Positions 28,689 through 36,258 of a stretch of DNA of 64,000 bases are shown here, piece after piece; positions within the stretch are counted from its first letter, which is position 1; every line of letters starts with the position of its first letter. Location of the stretch: positions 1 through 64,000 of the forward strand of contig NZ_AVCH01000161.1 in assembly GCF_000747075.1 (NCBI RefSeq). The letters are read 5' to 3'. Position numbers and translations under genes: made by a program. The notes beneath the pieces were generated by a model. That model made no database searches and had not been told where the DNA came from. It worked only from the letters and a program-made list of their open reading frames with translations. The stretch is from Arenimonas malthae CC-JY-1 (GTDB lineage: Bacteria > Pseudomonadota > Gammaproteobacteria > Xanthomonadales > Xanthomonadaceae).

Positions 28689-31262
28689 ATGCAACGGCAA
28701 GGCCAGGCTTGGCGCAATGCGGCGGTCTTCGCCGGGCTGCTGCTCTGCCCGTGGCTTCCGGCCCAGGCCCATGTCGCACCGGCCCCGGTCGCCGCGCCGG
28801 TGGCCGACGCCGCCGACTTGGCCGGGGTGGAGCGCGACCCGCTGGAGCTGCGCGCGCTGCGCGAACCCGACGTCGTGCTCAGGGAACTGGGCCCAGCGCT
28901 CAACGAGGCGCGCATGCGTGGCGACGAGCGCCGCATCGCCCTGCTCCAGCTCGCCCGCGCCAACGCCTGCCGGGTGGTGGCCGACTGGGACTGCCAGCGC
29001 AATGCCGGCGCCGCGGCCGCCGAAGCCGCGCTGGCCGCGGGCGCCCCGCTGCTGCAGGTGCGCGGCCTGATCGCCGAGGCGCGCGGACGCATCGCCGAAC
29101 AGGACTACGGCCACGGCGAACGCCTGCTGGCCGAGGCGCAGCGCGTGCTGGCGGCGAACCCGCAGCCCGAACTGTTCGCCGACATCATGCTGGCCTATTC
29201 GTCGATGAGCTTTTCGCTCGGCAAGAGCGCGCTCTCGGCCGACTACGCCAGGCGCGGCCTGGCGGCGCTGCCGGCCGGCGTGGCCACGGCCATGCAGGCG
29301 CGCCTGCTGCGCAACCTCGCGCGGGCCCAGGCCCAGCGCGGCGAAGTCGGCGGGGCCGCCGAATCGCTGCGCGAGGCCACCAGCCTGGCCCGGGAGGAGC
29401 GCGACCCCAAGCTCGAGGCCGAGCTCTACCTCGAGGCCGCGCGCCTGGCCCGCATCGGCGGCGACCAGGCCGGCCAGCGCCGCAACGGCGAGCGCGTGCT
29501 GGCGCTGGCCGAACGGCTCAAGAACAGCCAGGTCGGCGGCCTGGGCCACGAGGTGATGGGGCTGGCCGCGCAGGATGCGCGCGACTTCGCCCGCGCCGAG
29601 GCCGAACTGCGCCTCGCGCTCGACGCCTTCGCCAGCCTCGGCCTGGACCAGGACGAACTGCGGGTGCTGCGCGAGCTGATCCAGGTGCTGCTGGCCGCCG
29701 GCCGCGACGATGGCCGGATGGCGCCGCTGGTGGGCCGCTACCTGGCGCTGGACGCCGCCATCGAGCAGGCCACGCGGGGCCAGGCCTACGACGATTTCGC
29801 GGCGCGCCTGCGCTACGCCGAGCAGGAATTCGAGCTGCGCCGGCTGCAGGCCGAAACGGCGCTGGAGCGCGAGCGCAACGAGGCGCTGGTGCGCAGCAAC
29901 CAGTTGTCCAATGCCCTGGGCGGCCTTGGCGTGGGCATGCTGGTGGTGCTGGCGGCGTTCTTCTTCGCGCAGCGCCGCGGCCAGCGCCAGCAGCGGGAAC
30001 TGCTGGCCCGGCTGCGCGCCAGCGAAACCGGCTACCGCATGCTCGCCGACAACGCCAGCGACCTGGTGCTGCGCTTCGGCGTGGACGGCACCGTGCACTA
30101 CGTCTCGCCCTCGTGCCGCGAACTGCTGGGCATGGCGCCCGAGGCCTTCGCCGCGTCGCCGCGGGCCGGCATCCCCGAGGCCGACCTGCCGCAGCTGCAT
30201 GCGGCGTTCGAGCGCATCGCCGCCGGTGGCGAGGCCGAGACCGTGCTCTACCGCCAGTCCCACGCCAACGGCGTGACGATCTGGCTCGAGGGCCTGATGC
30301 GCCGCGTGGACGGCGCCGAGGGCCAGCCGGAGGTGATGGTGGCCGCGCGCGACGTCAGCGTGCGCGTGCGCGCCGAGCAGGCGCTGGCGGCCACCCAGTA
30401 CCGTTTGCGCGCCATCACCGACAACATTCCCGCGCTCATCGCCCACATCGACACCAGCGAGCGGTTTTCCTTCATGAACGCCTATGCCCGCCAGGTGATG
30501 GGCGTGGAGCCGGAAACCCTCGTCGGCCGCACCGTGCGCGAAGTGCGCGGCGACGCACTCTACGCCCACCTCAAGCCCTACCTCGACCGCGCCCTGGCCG
30601 GCGAGACCACCGAGGTCGAGGGCAGCACGCAGATCAACGGCAAGGACTACGACTTCCACACCACCTACGTGCCCGACCGCGACGCGCAGGGCAGGGTGGT
30701 GGGCGTCTTCTCCTTCACCTACGACATCACCGCGCTCAAGCAGGCCGAACGCCAGCTCGACCACCTGGCGCGCGTGGACGCGATGACCGACCTGGCGAAC
30801 CGGCGCCAGTTCGACGAGCGCCTCGCGGCGGCCTGCGCGCGCGCCGGGCGGCAGGGCGCGCCGCTGGCCCTGCTGTTCCTGGACATCGACCACTTCAAGG
30901 CCATCAACGACAGCCGCGGCCACGCCGCCGGCGACGCGGTCATCCGCGAATTCGCCCGCCGGCTGCGCCGCTGCGTGCGCATCGGCGACCTGGTGGCGCG
31001 CCTGGGCGGCGACGAATTCGCCGTGCTGGTGGAGGGCGCCGTGGACCGCGCGGCGGCCGAATCCATCGCCGCCAAGCTGCTCGAGCGCATGCGCGAGCCG
31101 GTGGCGCTGCCGGGCGGCCCGCTGCAGGTAGGCGCCAGCATCGGCATCGCCATGGCCACGTCGGGCGCGGCGCCCGAGCCGCTGCTGGCCGCGGCCGACC
31201 ACGCCCTCTACGCCGCCAAGGCCGCGGGCCGCGGCGCCTGGCGCTCGGTGGACGTGGACTGA
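28689..31262 (+). CDS. Membrane diguanylate cyclase with TPR sensor, two PAS domains and GGDEF
   Basis: The 857-residue protein has a signal peptide (about 1-27), a long Ala-rich helical region with TPR-like repeats (about 60-400), one transmembrane helix near 408-428, two PAS domains (about 445-560 and 570-680) and a C-terminal GGDEF domain. The active site is intact (GGDEF at 773-777) and an RxxD inhibitory site (RIGD at 764-767) lies exactly five residues before it, so it should make c-di-GMP with product feedback. Topology places the repeats in the periplasm as sensor. The signal it senses is unknown. PilZ in this window is not an obvious effector. Confidence 0.92.
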   Translation: MQRQGQAWRNAAVFAGLLLCPWLPAQAHVAPAPVAAPVADAADLAGVERDPLELRALREPDVVLRELGPALNEARMRGDERRIALLQLARANACRVVADWDCQRNAGAAAAEAALAAGAPLLQVRGLIAEARGRIAEQDYGHGERLLAEAQRVLAANPQPELFADIMLAYSSMSFSLGKSALSADYARRGLAALPAGVATAMQARLLRNLARAQAQRGEVGGAAESLREATSLAREERDPKLEAELYLEAARLARIGGDQAGQRRNGERVLALAERLKNSQVGGLGHEVMGLAAQDARDFARAEAELRLALDAFASLGLDQDELRVLRELIQVLLAAGRDDGRMAPLVGRYLALDAAIEQATRGQAYDDFAARLRYAEQEFELRRLQAETALERERNEALVRSNQLSNALGGLGVGMLVVLAAFFFAQRRGQRQQRELLARLRASETGYRMLADNASDLVLRFGVDGTVHYVSPSCRELLGMAPEAFAASPRAGIPEADLPQLHAAFERIAAGGEAETVLYRQSHANGVTIWLEGLMRRVDGAEGQPEVMVAARDVSVRVRAEQALAATQYRLRAITDNIPALIAHIDTSERFSFMNAYARQVMGVEPETLVGRTVREVRGDALYAHLKPYLDRALAGETTEVEGSTQINGKDYDFHTTYVPDRDAQGRVVGVFSFTYDITALKQAERQLDHLARVDAMTDLANRRQFDERLAAACARAGRQGAPLALLFLDIDHFKAINDSRGHAAGDAVIREFARRLRRCVRIGDLVARLGGDEFAVLVEGAVDRAAAESIAAKLLERMREPVALPGGPLQVGASIGIAMATSGAAPEPLLAAADHALYAAKAAGRGAWRSVDVD

Positions 31263-31271
31263 GCGGGCGGC

Positions 31272-31667
31272 TTATTCGCCCGGCGGGAACTGCGCGAAGG
31301 TGACGTAATGCCCGCCCGGCTCGCGGTAGCCCACCTCGGTGGCGCCGTAGAAGGTGGTGCGGCGCGCGAAGGCCTGCTCCCGGCCCGCCAGGGCACGTTC
31401 GATGGCGTCGATGTTGTCCACTTCGATGAACAGGAACGTCGGCCCCTGGCGCGAGGCCTCGGCCAGGCTGGGCATGTCCTCGGCGATCGAAGCGTGCGTC
31501 TGAAGCATCACCTCCAGGTCGCGGCCGGCGAGGATGACGAAGCCGAGGGCGTCGCCGTGCGGCACTTCCACGGTGCGCGTCAGGCCCACCGCCTCCCAGA
31601 AGGGCAGCGAGGGTTCGATCGCGGCGACGGGCAGGACGGCGGTGATCTTGCGCAGGCTCGGCTTCAT
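31272..31667 (-). CDS. VOC (glyoxalase/bleomycin resistance) family protein
   Basis: This 131-residue protein has the paired beta-alpha-beta-beta-beta modules of the vicinal-oxygen-chelate fold: LPFWEAVGLTRTVEVPHGDALGFVIL in the first half and GATEVGYREPGGHYVTFAQF in the second. The end of the second module keeps the usual GxxVTFAQ. Members include metal-dependent enzymes and antibiotic-sequestering proteins; the activity is not predictable here. It is convergent with the GGDEF gene, nine bases apart, and divergent from aidB. Confidence 0.8.
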   Translation of the reverse strand: MKPSLRKITAVLPVAAIEPSLPFWEAVGLTRTVEVPHGDALGFVILAGRDLEVMLQTHASIAEDMPSLAEASRQGPTFLFIEVDNIDAIERALAGREQAFARRTTFYGATEVGYREPGGHYVTFAQFPPGE

Positions 31668-31764
31668 GCGGTTTCTCCCGGGGCGAGGGGGGATGATAGG
31701 CGCCGCCGCGGCGCGTTGGCGATGCCGACGCCGGACGGCAGAATGACCGGACACGGAGGCGGCC

Positions 31765-33423
31765 ATGGACACGCGCGAACGCTTCAGCACCCACGTCGTC
31801 GAGAACCAGCCGCCGGCGCTGGCCCCCTACGACGCCTGGACCACCGACCTGCCGCTGCGCGAGGCCCTGGCGCGCGAAGGCGGCGGCTGGGCCGAAGCCG
31901 GGGTCGCCGCCTACGGCGCGCTGGCCGGCGGCGAACTGATGGAATGGGGACGGCTGGCGAACGAATGCCGCCCGCGCCTGCAAAGCTTCGACCGCCGGGG
32001 CCGGCGCATCGACCAGGTGGAGTTCCACCCGGCCTACCACCAGCTCATGGCCACGGCGGTGGCGCACGGCGTGCCGAACTTCGCCTGGCGCCACGCGGGC
32101 CGGCCGGGTGCGCACGTGGCGCGCGCCGCGCTGATGTTCCTGCACAACCAGGCCGACCAGGGCAGCAGTTGCCCGCTCACCATGACCTACGCCTGCGTGC
32201 CGGCGCTGCGGCACCAGCCCGAGCTCGCCGACGCCTGGCTGCCGCGCGTCTTCGATGGCCGTTACGACCCGCGCCACGTTCCGGCCTGGGAAAAGCCCGG
32301 CAACACGCTCGGCATGGGCATGACCGAAAAGCAGGGCGGCTCCGACGTGCGTTCCAACAGCACGCGCGCCACGCCCGTGGCCGCGCCCGGGCCGGGCCGG
32401 CTGTACGAGCTGGTCGGCCACAAGTGGTTCTTCTCGGCGCCGATGTGCGACGGCTTCCTGGTGCTGGCCCAGGCCGCGGGCGGGCTCAGCTGCTTCCTGC
32501 TGCCGCGTTTCGCGCCCGACGGCGGCCTCAACGCGGTGCGCATCCAGCGGCTGAAGGACAAGCTGGGCGACTGGAGCAACGCCAGCGCCGAAGTCGAGTT
32601 CCAGGGCGCGCTGGCCTGGCTGGTGGGGGAGGAGGGGCGCGGCGTGGCCACGATCCTGCAGATGGTGGCGCTCACGAGGCTCGACTGCCTGCTCGGTTCG
32701 GCCAGCCTGCAGCGGCAGGCGCTGGTGCAGGCGCTGCACCACGCGCGCCATCGCCGGGCCTTCGGCAAGGTGCTGTCCGCGCAGCTGCTGATGCGCAACG
32801 TGCTGGCCGACCTGGCCCTGGAATCCGAGGCCGCCACCGCGCTGGCCTTCCGCGTGGCGCGCGCGGTGGACGCCGGCGAGCGCGGCGATGCCGGCGAAGC
32901 GGCGTTCGCGCGCCTGACCACGGCGCTGGGCAAGTATTGGGTGTGCAAGCGCACGCCGGCCTTCGTGGGCGAGGCGATGGAGTGCCTGGGCGGCGTGGGC
33001 TACGTGGAGGAAACGGGTTTGCCGCGGCTGTACCGGCAGGCGCCGCTGAATTCGATCTGGGAAGGCAGCGGCAACATCCAGTGCCTGGACGTACTGCGCG
33101 CGCTGGCCCGCGAACCCGCCAGCGCCGAGGCCTTCTTCGCCGAACTCGACGCCGCCCGCGGCGGCCATGCCGCGCTCGACGCCGAAACCACGAGGCTGCG
33201 CGAGCGCCTGCGCGCGCCGGCGGAGACGCTGGAACCCCAGGCCCGCCACCTGGCCGAGCGCATGGCCCTGGCGTTGCAGGCCTCGCTGCTGCTGCGCGGT
33301 GCCCCGGCGCCGGTGGCCGAAGCGTTCTGCGAATCCCGCCTGCGGGGCGCCGGTGGCCTCGCCTTCGGCACCTTGCCGGCGGGCGCGGCGTGGGACCTGC
33401 TGCTGGAGCGCGCCTTGCCCTGA
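31765..33423 (+). CDS. aidB: AidB-type acyl-CoA dehydrogenase
   Basis: The 552-residue flavoprotein matches E. coli AidB throughout: LGMGMTEKQGGSDVRSN, GHKWFFSAPMCD, RLKDKLGDWSNAS and APLNSIWEGSGNIQCLDVLR. AidB is induced by alkylating agents as part of the Ada response and binds DNA and FAD; its protective mechanism is debated. The Glu in NSIWEGSGN sits where acyl-CoA dehydrogenases have their base. No ada gene or obvious Ada box is seen here. It stands alone on the plus strand. Confidence 0.93.
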   Translation: MDTRERFSTHVVENQPPALAPYDAWTTDLPLREALAREGGGWAEAGVAAYGALAGGELMEWGRLANECRPRLQSFDRRGRRIDQVEFHPAYHQLMATAVAHGVPNFAWRHAGRPGAHVARAALMFLHNQADQGSSCPLTMTYACVPALRHQPELADAWLPRVFDGRYDPRHVPAWEKPGNTLGMGMTEKQGGSDVRSNSTRATPVAAPGPGRLYELVGHKWFFSAPMCDGFLVLAQAAGGLSCFLLPRFAPDGGLNAVRIQRLKDKLGDWSNASAEVEFQGALAWLVGEEGRGVATILQMVALTRLDCLLGSASLQRQALVQALHHARHRRAFGKVLSAQLLMRNVLADLALESEAATALAFRVARAVDAGERGDAGEAAFARLTTALGKYWVCKRTPAFVGEAMECLGGVGYVEETGLPRLYRQAPLNSIWEGSGNIQCLDVLRALAREPASAEAFFAELDAARGGHAALDAETTRLRERLRAPAETLEPQARHLAERMALALQASLLLRGAPAPVAEAFCESRLRGAGGLAFGTLPAGAAWDLLLERALP

Positions 33424-33525
33424 ACGGGCGCGTCCCGATCGGCCCGCACTGCTTCCGAAATCGCCATGGAGCCGACTCCGGGCGCTGGCTAGCCTGCGTT
33501 TCCCCCAACGCAAGCCATCACTGCC

Positions 33526-34314
33526 ATGCCCACGCCGCTCGACCTGCTGCTGTCCCCCGTCTCGCTCGCCATCCTCGCCGCCTACGCCGCCCTGATGCTC
33601 TGGGAGGCGCTCGCGCCGGCCCGCCCGCTGCCCGCGTCGCCGGCCTGGCGGCTGCGCGCCAGCGCCAGTTTCGCCCTGTATTTCCTCGGCTCGTCCTACC
33701 TGCCGTTGCTGTGGGGCGCCACGCTCGTGCAGTGGCAGCTGTTCGACCTTCGCCACCTTCCCACCTGGGCGGGCGTGGCGGTCGGCGTGCTGGCCTACCA
33801 GCTGCTGGCCTACGGCTGGCACCGTGCCATGCACGCCAGCCCGCGGCTGTGGCGTGCCTTCCACCAGATGCACCACAGCGCCGAACGGCTCGACACCTGG
33901 GGCGCGTTCTGGTTCTCGCCGCTGGACGTGCTGGGTTTCACCGCGGTCGCGAGCCTCGCGCTGGTGGTCGTCGTGGGCCTGGCCCCCGAAGCCACGGCCA
34001 TCTCGCTGTGGCTGCTGACGGTGATGGCGGTGTTCACCCATGCCAACGTGCGCACGCCGCGCTGGCTGGGTTACCTGGTGCAGCGGCCGGAAAGCCATTC
34101 CTGGCACCACGCGCGCGGCCGGCACCGCGACAACTACTGCGAGCTGCCGGTGGTCGACCTGGTCTTCGGCACCCTGAACAACCCGCGTGACTTCGCCCCC
34201 GAGGCGGGCTTCCACGACGGCGCTTCGCTGCGCGTTGGCGAGATGCTGCGCATGCGCGACGTCTCCGCGCAGCGCGTCGCAGGCTCCGCGCCTGTTCATG
34301 CGGCGGACGGTTAA
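33526..34314 (+). CDS. Sterol desaturase / fatty acid hydroxylase family membrane protein
   Basis: The 262-residue integral membrane protein has three or four hydrophobic spans and the eight-histidine di-iron cluster pattern: HRAMH at 99-103, HQMHH at 113-117 and HSWHH at 191-195. Such enzymes use O2 to hydroxylate or desaturate lipid chains. Substrates in bacteria include fatty acids, carotenoids and ether lipids; none can be chosen here. The 102-base gap before it shows no clear promoter. Confidence 0.87.
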   Translation: MPTPLDLLLSPVSLAILAAYAALMLWEALAPARPLPASPAWRLRASASFALYFLGSSYLPLLWGATLVQWQLFDLRHLPTWAGVAVGVLAYQLLAYGWHRAMHASPRLWRAFHQMHHSAERLDTWGAFWFSPLDVLGFTAVASLALVVVVGLAPEATAISLWLLTVMAVFTHANVRTPRWLGYLVQRPESHSWHHARGRHRDNYCELPVVDLVFGTLNNPRDFAPEAGFHDGASLRVGEMLRMRDVSAQRVAGSAPVHAADG

Positions 34315-34351
34315 ATAGGGCCTCCCCACGACAAAGAGGCGCTTAACGCCC

Positions 34352-35053
34352 ATGTTCCGACGCATCCTGTGCCTGGCCGTGATGGCCGCCTCGCCCGCCT
34401 TCGCCCAGTGGCAGCCCAGCGCCGAGCTGGGCGCCGTCAGCACATCCGGCAACTCCGACACCACCAGCATCAACGGGCGCCTCGGCCTCAAGGCCGAGGA
34501 CGCGCTGTGGACCCACGAGTACCACCTGGCCGCGCTGCGCGCCGAACAATCCGACGAGCTCACCGCCAGCCGCTACGAAACCGCCGCCAAGCTGGCGCGC
34601 AAGTTCGGCGAGCGCACCTACCTCGGCGCCGCCGCGCGCTACGAGGACGACGACTTCGCCGCCTACGACTACCAGGCCACGATGGCGGTGAACTACGGCG
34701 GCTGGCTGGTGCGCGAGGAGGGCCGCAGCTTCCAGCTCGAAGGCGGCCCCGGCGCCCGCCGCGCCCGCCTGGCCGAGACCGGCGACGTGGAGGAAAGCGC
34801 GCTGCTGCGCGGCTTCGCCGACTACCAGCACCGGCTCACCGACTCGACCCAGTTCTTCAACACGCTGCTGGTCGAAGCCACGGGCGACAACACCTTCGTG
34901 CAGAACGACATCGGCCTGGCCGTCAGCATCAACCGCTCGCTGGCGCTGAAGGCGGCCTACCAGGCCCGCCGCAACTCCGACGTGCCCGACGGCACCCGCC
35001 GCACCGACACCCTGACCTCGGTGAACATCGTCTGGAGCCCCAAGGCGAAGTAA
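34352..35053 (+). CDS. DUF481 outer-membrane protein (YdiY-like)
   Basis: The 233-residue protein has a signal peptide (about 1-18, ending FAQ) and then alternating beta-strand sequence (ELGAVSTSGNSDTTSINGRLGL) typical of DUF481, a family described as salt-stress-induced outer-membrane proteins. It ends on a strand with a terminal aromatic near the end (IVWSPKAK). It is predicted as a small beta-barrel; its physiological job is unknown. A strong hairpin follows. Confidence 0.87.
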   Translation: MFRRILCLAVMAASPAFAQWQPSAELGAVSTSGNSDTTSINGRLGLKAEDALWTHEYHLAALRAEQSDELTASRYETAAKLARKFGERTYLGAAARYEDDDFAAYDYQATMAVNYGGWLVREEGRSFQLEGGPGARRARLAETGDVEESALLRGFADYQHRLTDSTQFFNTLLVEATGDNTFVQNDIGLAVSINRSLALKAAYQARRNSDVPDGTRRTDTLTSVNIVWSPKAK

Positions 35054-35060
35054 GCGCCGC

Positions 35061-35084
35061 GCCCCTCCCGCCACCGGGAGGGGC
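35061..35084 (+). terminator. Hairpin after the DUF481 gene
   Basis: GCCCCTCCCG and CGGGAGGGGC form a perfect ten-base stem with a four-base loop directly after the DUF481 stop. It separates that gene from the MarR promoter, whose -35 box starts at 35085. There is no T-run. Confidence 0.6.
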
Positions 35085-35114
35085 TTGACGACGGCCCCGC
35101 GGCGGGAATATGGT
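35085..35114 (+). promoter_or_regulatory. Promoter of the MarR-led operon
   Basis: TTGACG (35085-35090) and TATGGT (35109-35114) are separated by 18 bases, upstream of the marR ATG at 35141. The -10 overlaps the left arm of an inverted repeat at 35111-35129, so repressor binding there should block RNA polymerase. Confidence 0.55.
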
Positions 35115-35129
35115 TGGCACACGCAACCA
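35111..35129 (+). promoter_or_regulatory. Predicted MarR operator 1
   Basis: TGGTTG and CAACCA form a perfect six-base inverted repeat with a seven-base spacer (19 bases in all), the usual size of a MarR-dimer site. It overlaps the -10 of the marR promoter. A matching site with the same spacing lies before the next gene. Confidence 0.6.
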
Positions 35130-35140
35130 AATGAGCCGAC

Positions 35141-35680
35141 ATGGCCCGCAGCCCCGCCAAGCCCCGCCCCGATGACGCCCGCCTGCGCGAAGACGCGCAG
35201 GCGCTGCACGTGGCGCTCTCGGCGCTGGTGCGGCTCTACCAGTTCCGGGACCGCGACCGGATCTGCTGCCACGACATCTCCGTAACCCAGTGCCACGCGC
35301 TGGAAGTGCTGGTGGAGCAGGGCGCCCAGCGCAGCCAGGTGCTGTCCGCGGCCCTGCGCCTCGACAAGAGCACCACCACGCGCGTGGTCGACGCCCTGGT
35401 GCGCAAGGGTTACGTCGAGCGCACGCCCGACACCGAAGACCGCCGCGCCGTCAGCCTGCGCGCCACCGCCGCGGGCAGGCGCCTCTACCACCGCATCAAC
35501 GACGACCTGGTCGAAGGCCAGCAGGCGCTGATCGCCGACCTGCCGGCGGAAACGCGCCGCGCCAGCATCGAACTCATCCATCGGCTGGCGCGCAGCGCCG
35601 AGGCGCGTTTCGTCGCCGGGGCGGCCTGTGCCCCCGAGGCCTGTGCGCCGGACGACGGCACCCCGTCGCGCTGCGGCTAA
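35141..35680 (+). CDS. MarR family regulator with cysteine motifs
   Basis: The 179-residue protein has the MarR winged-helix core: QVLSAALRLDKSTTTRVVDALVRKGYVER (recognition helix), then TPDTEDRRAVSLRATAAGR (wing). It carries Cys42-Cys43 and Cys51 (ICCHDISVTQC) in the helix before the DNA-binding domain, and Cys163, Cys168 and Cys178 in the tail, which could bind a thiophilic ligand such as trivalent arsenic or sense oxidants; this is inference. An inverted repeat overlaps its own promoter, implying autorepression. The downstream genes suggest it controls an arsenical or xenobiotic resistance operon. Confidence 0.85.
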   Translation: MARSPAKPRPDDARLREDAQALHVALSALVRLYQFRDRDRICCHDISVTQCHALEVLVEQGAQRSQVLSAALRLDKSTTTRVVDALVRKGYVERTPDTEDRRAVSLRATAAGRRLYHRINDDLVEGQQALIADLPAETRRASIELIHRLARSAEARFVAGAACAPEACAPDDGTPSRCG

Positions 35681-35695
35681 AAAAATTTGCCCCTA

Positions 35696-35714
35696 CAGTT
35701 GCAACTACCAACCA
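35696..35714 (+). promoter_or_regulatory. Predicted MarR operator 2
   Basis: CAGTTG and CAACCA with a seven-base spacer repeat the layout of operator 1 at 35111-35129: GTTG-N7-CAACCA is identical and only the two outer left bases differ. It ends one base before the ATG of the acetyltransferase gene, so binding would block its expression separately. The adjacent AT-rich run (35679-35688) is unusual in this genome and could belong to an internal promoter. Confidence 0.5.
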
Positions 35715-35715
35715 T

Positions 35716-36258
35716 ATGAATCCATCGACGCCCCGCATCCGCACCGCCCGCGCCGAAGACGCCGCGGCCATCGCCGACATCTACAACCACGGCATCCTCG
35801 GCCGGCAGGCCACCTTCGAAACACGGCTGCGTTCCGCCGCGGACGTCGGCGCGGGCATCGCCGCGGCCGCCGAGTGGCCGCTGCTGGTGGCCGAAGCGGG
35901 CGATGGCCAGCTGCTGGGCTGGGCCGGCGTTTCCGCCTATCGCCCGCGCGAGTGTTACGCCGGCATCGGCGACTTCTCGATCTACCTCGCGCCGGCGGCG
36001 CGTGGCCGGGGCCTGGGCACGGTGCTGCTGCAGGCGCTGGTGGACGCCGCGCGCGAACGCGGCCTCTGGAAGCTGGTGTCGCGCATCTTCCCGGAGAACG
36101 CCGCCAGCCGCGCGCTGTGCCGCCGCTGCGGCTTCCGCGAAGTCGGCACCTACGAAAAACACGGCCGCCTCGACGGCCGCTGGCGCGACGTCGTCATCGT
36201 CGAGCGCCTGGTCCCCGAAAACCTGCAGACGGCCGCACCGGCCGCAAGGAGTGCGTGA
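35716..36258 (+). CDS. arsN1: ArsN1-like GNAT acetyltransferase (phosphinothricin/arsinothricin type)
   Basis: The 180-residue GNAT protein matches the phosphinothricin acetyltransferase group, especially ArsN1 enzymes that acetylate the organoarsenical antibiotic arsinothricin: DAAAIADIYNHGI near the N-terminus, RGRGLG at 96-101 for acetyl-CoA, and the tail SRIFPENAASRALCRRCGF followed by LDGRWRDVVIVERL. It would inactivate a glutamate-analogue antibiotic in the cytoplasm. No Shine-Dalgarno precedes the ATG because the predicted operator runs up to it, so a leaderless internal transcript is possible. It overlaps the flavoprotein gene by one base (TGATG). Arsinothricin versus phosphinothricin specificity is not decidable here. 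Confidence 0.75.
   Translation: MNPSTPRIRTARAEDAAAIADIYNHGILGRQATFETRLRSAADVGAGIAAAAEWPLLVAEAGDGQLLGWAGVSAYRPRECYAGIGDFSIYLAPAARGRGLGTVLLQALVDAARERGLWKLVSRIFPENAASRALCRRCGFREVGTYEKHGRLDGRWRDVVIVERLVPENLQTAAPAARSA

Noticed and set aside
30940-34563. A 1207-residue minus-strand frame across the GGDEF, VOC and aidB genes
   Set aside because: It runs antisense through three well-supported genes and its only real coding part is the VOC gene region; it has no domain of its own.
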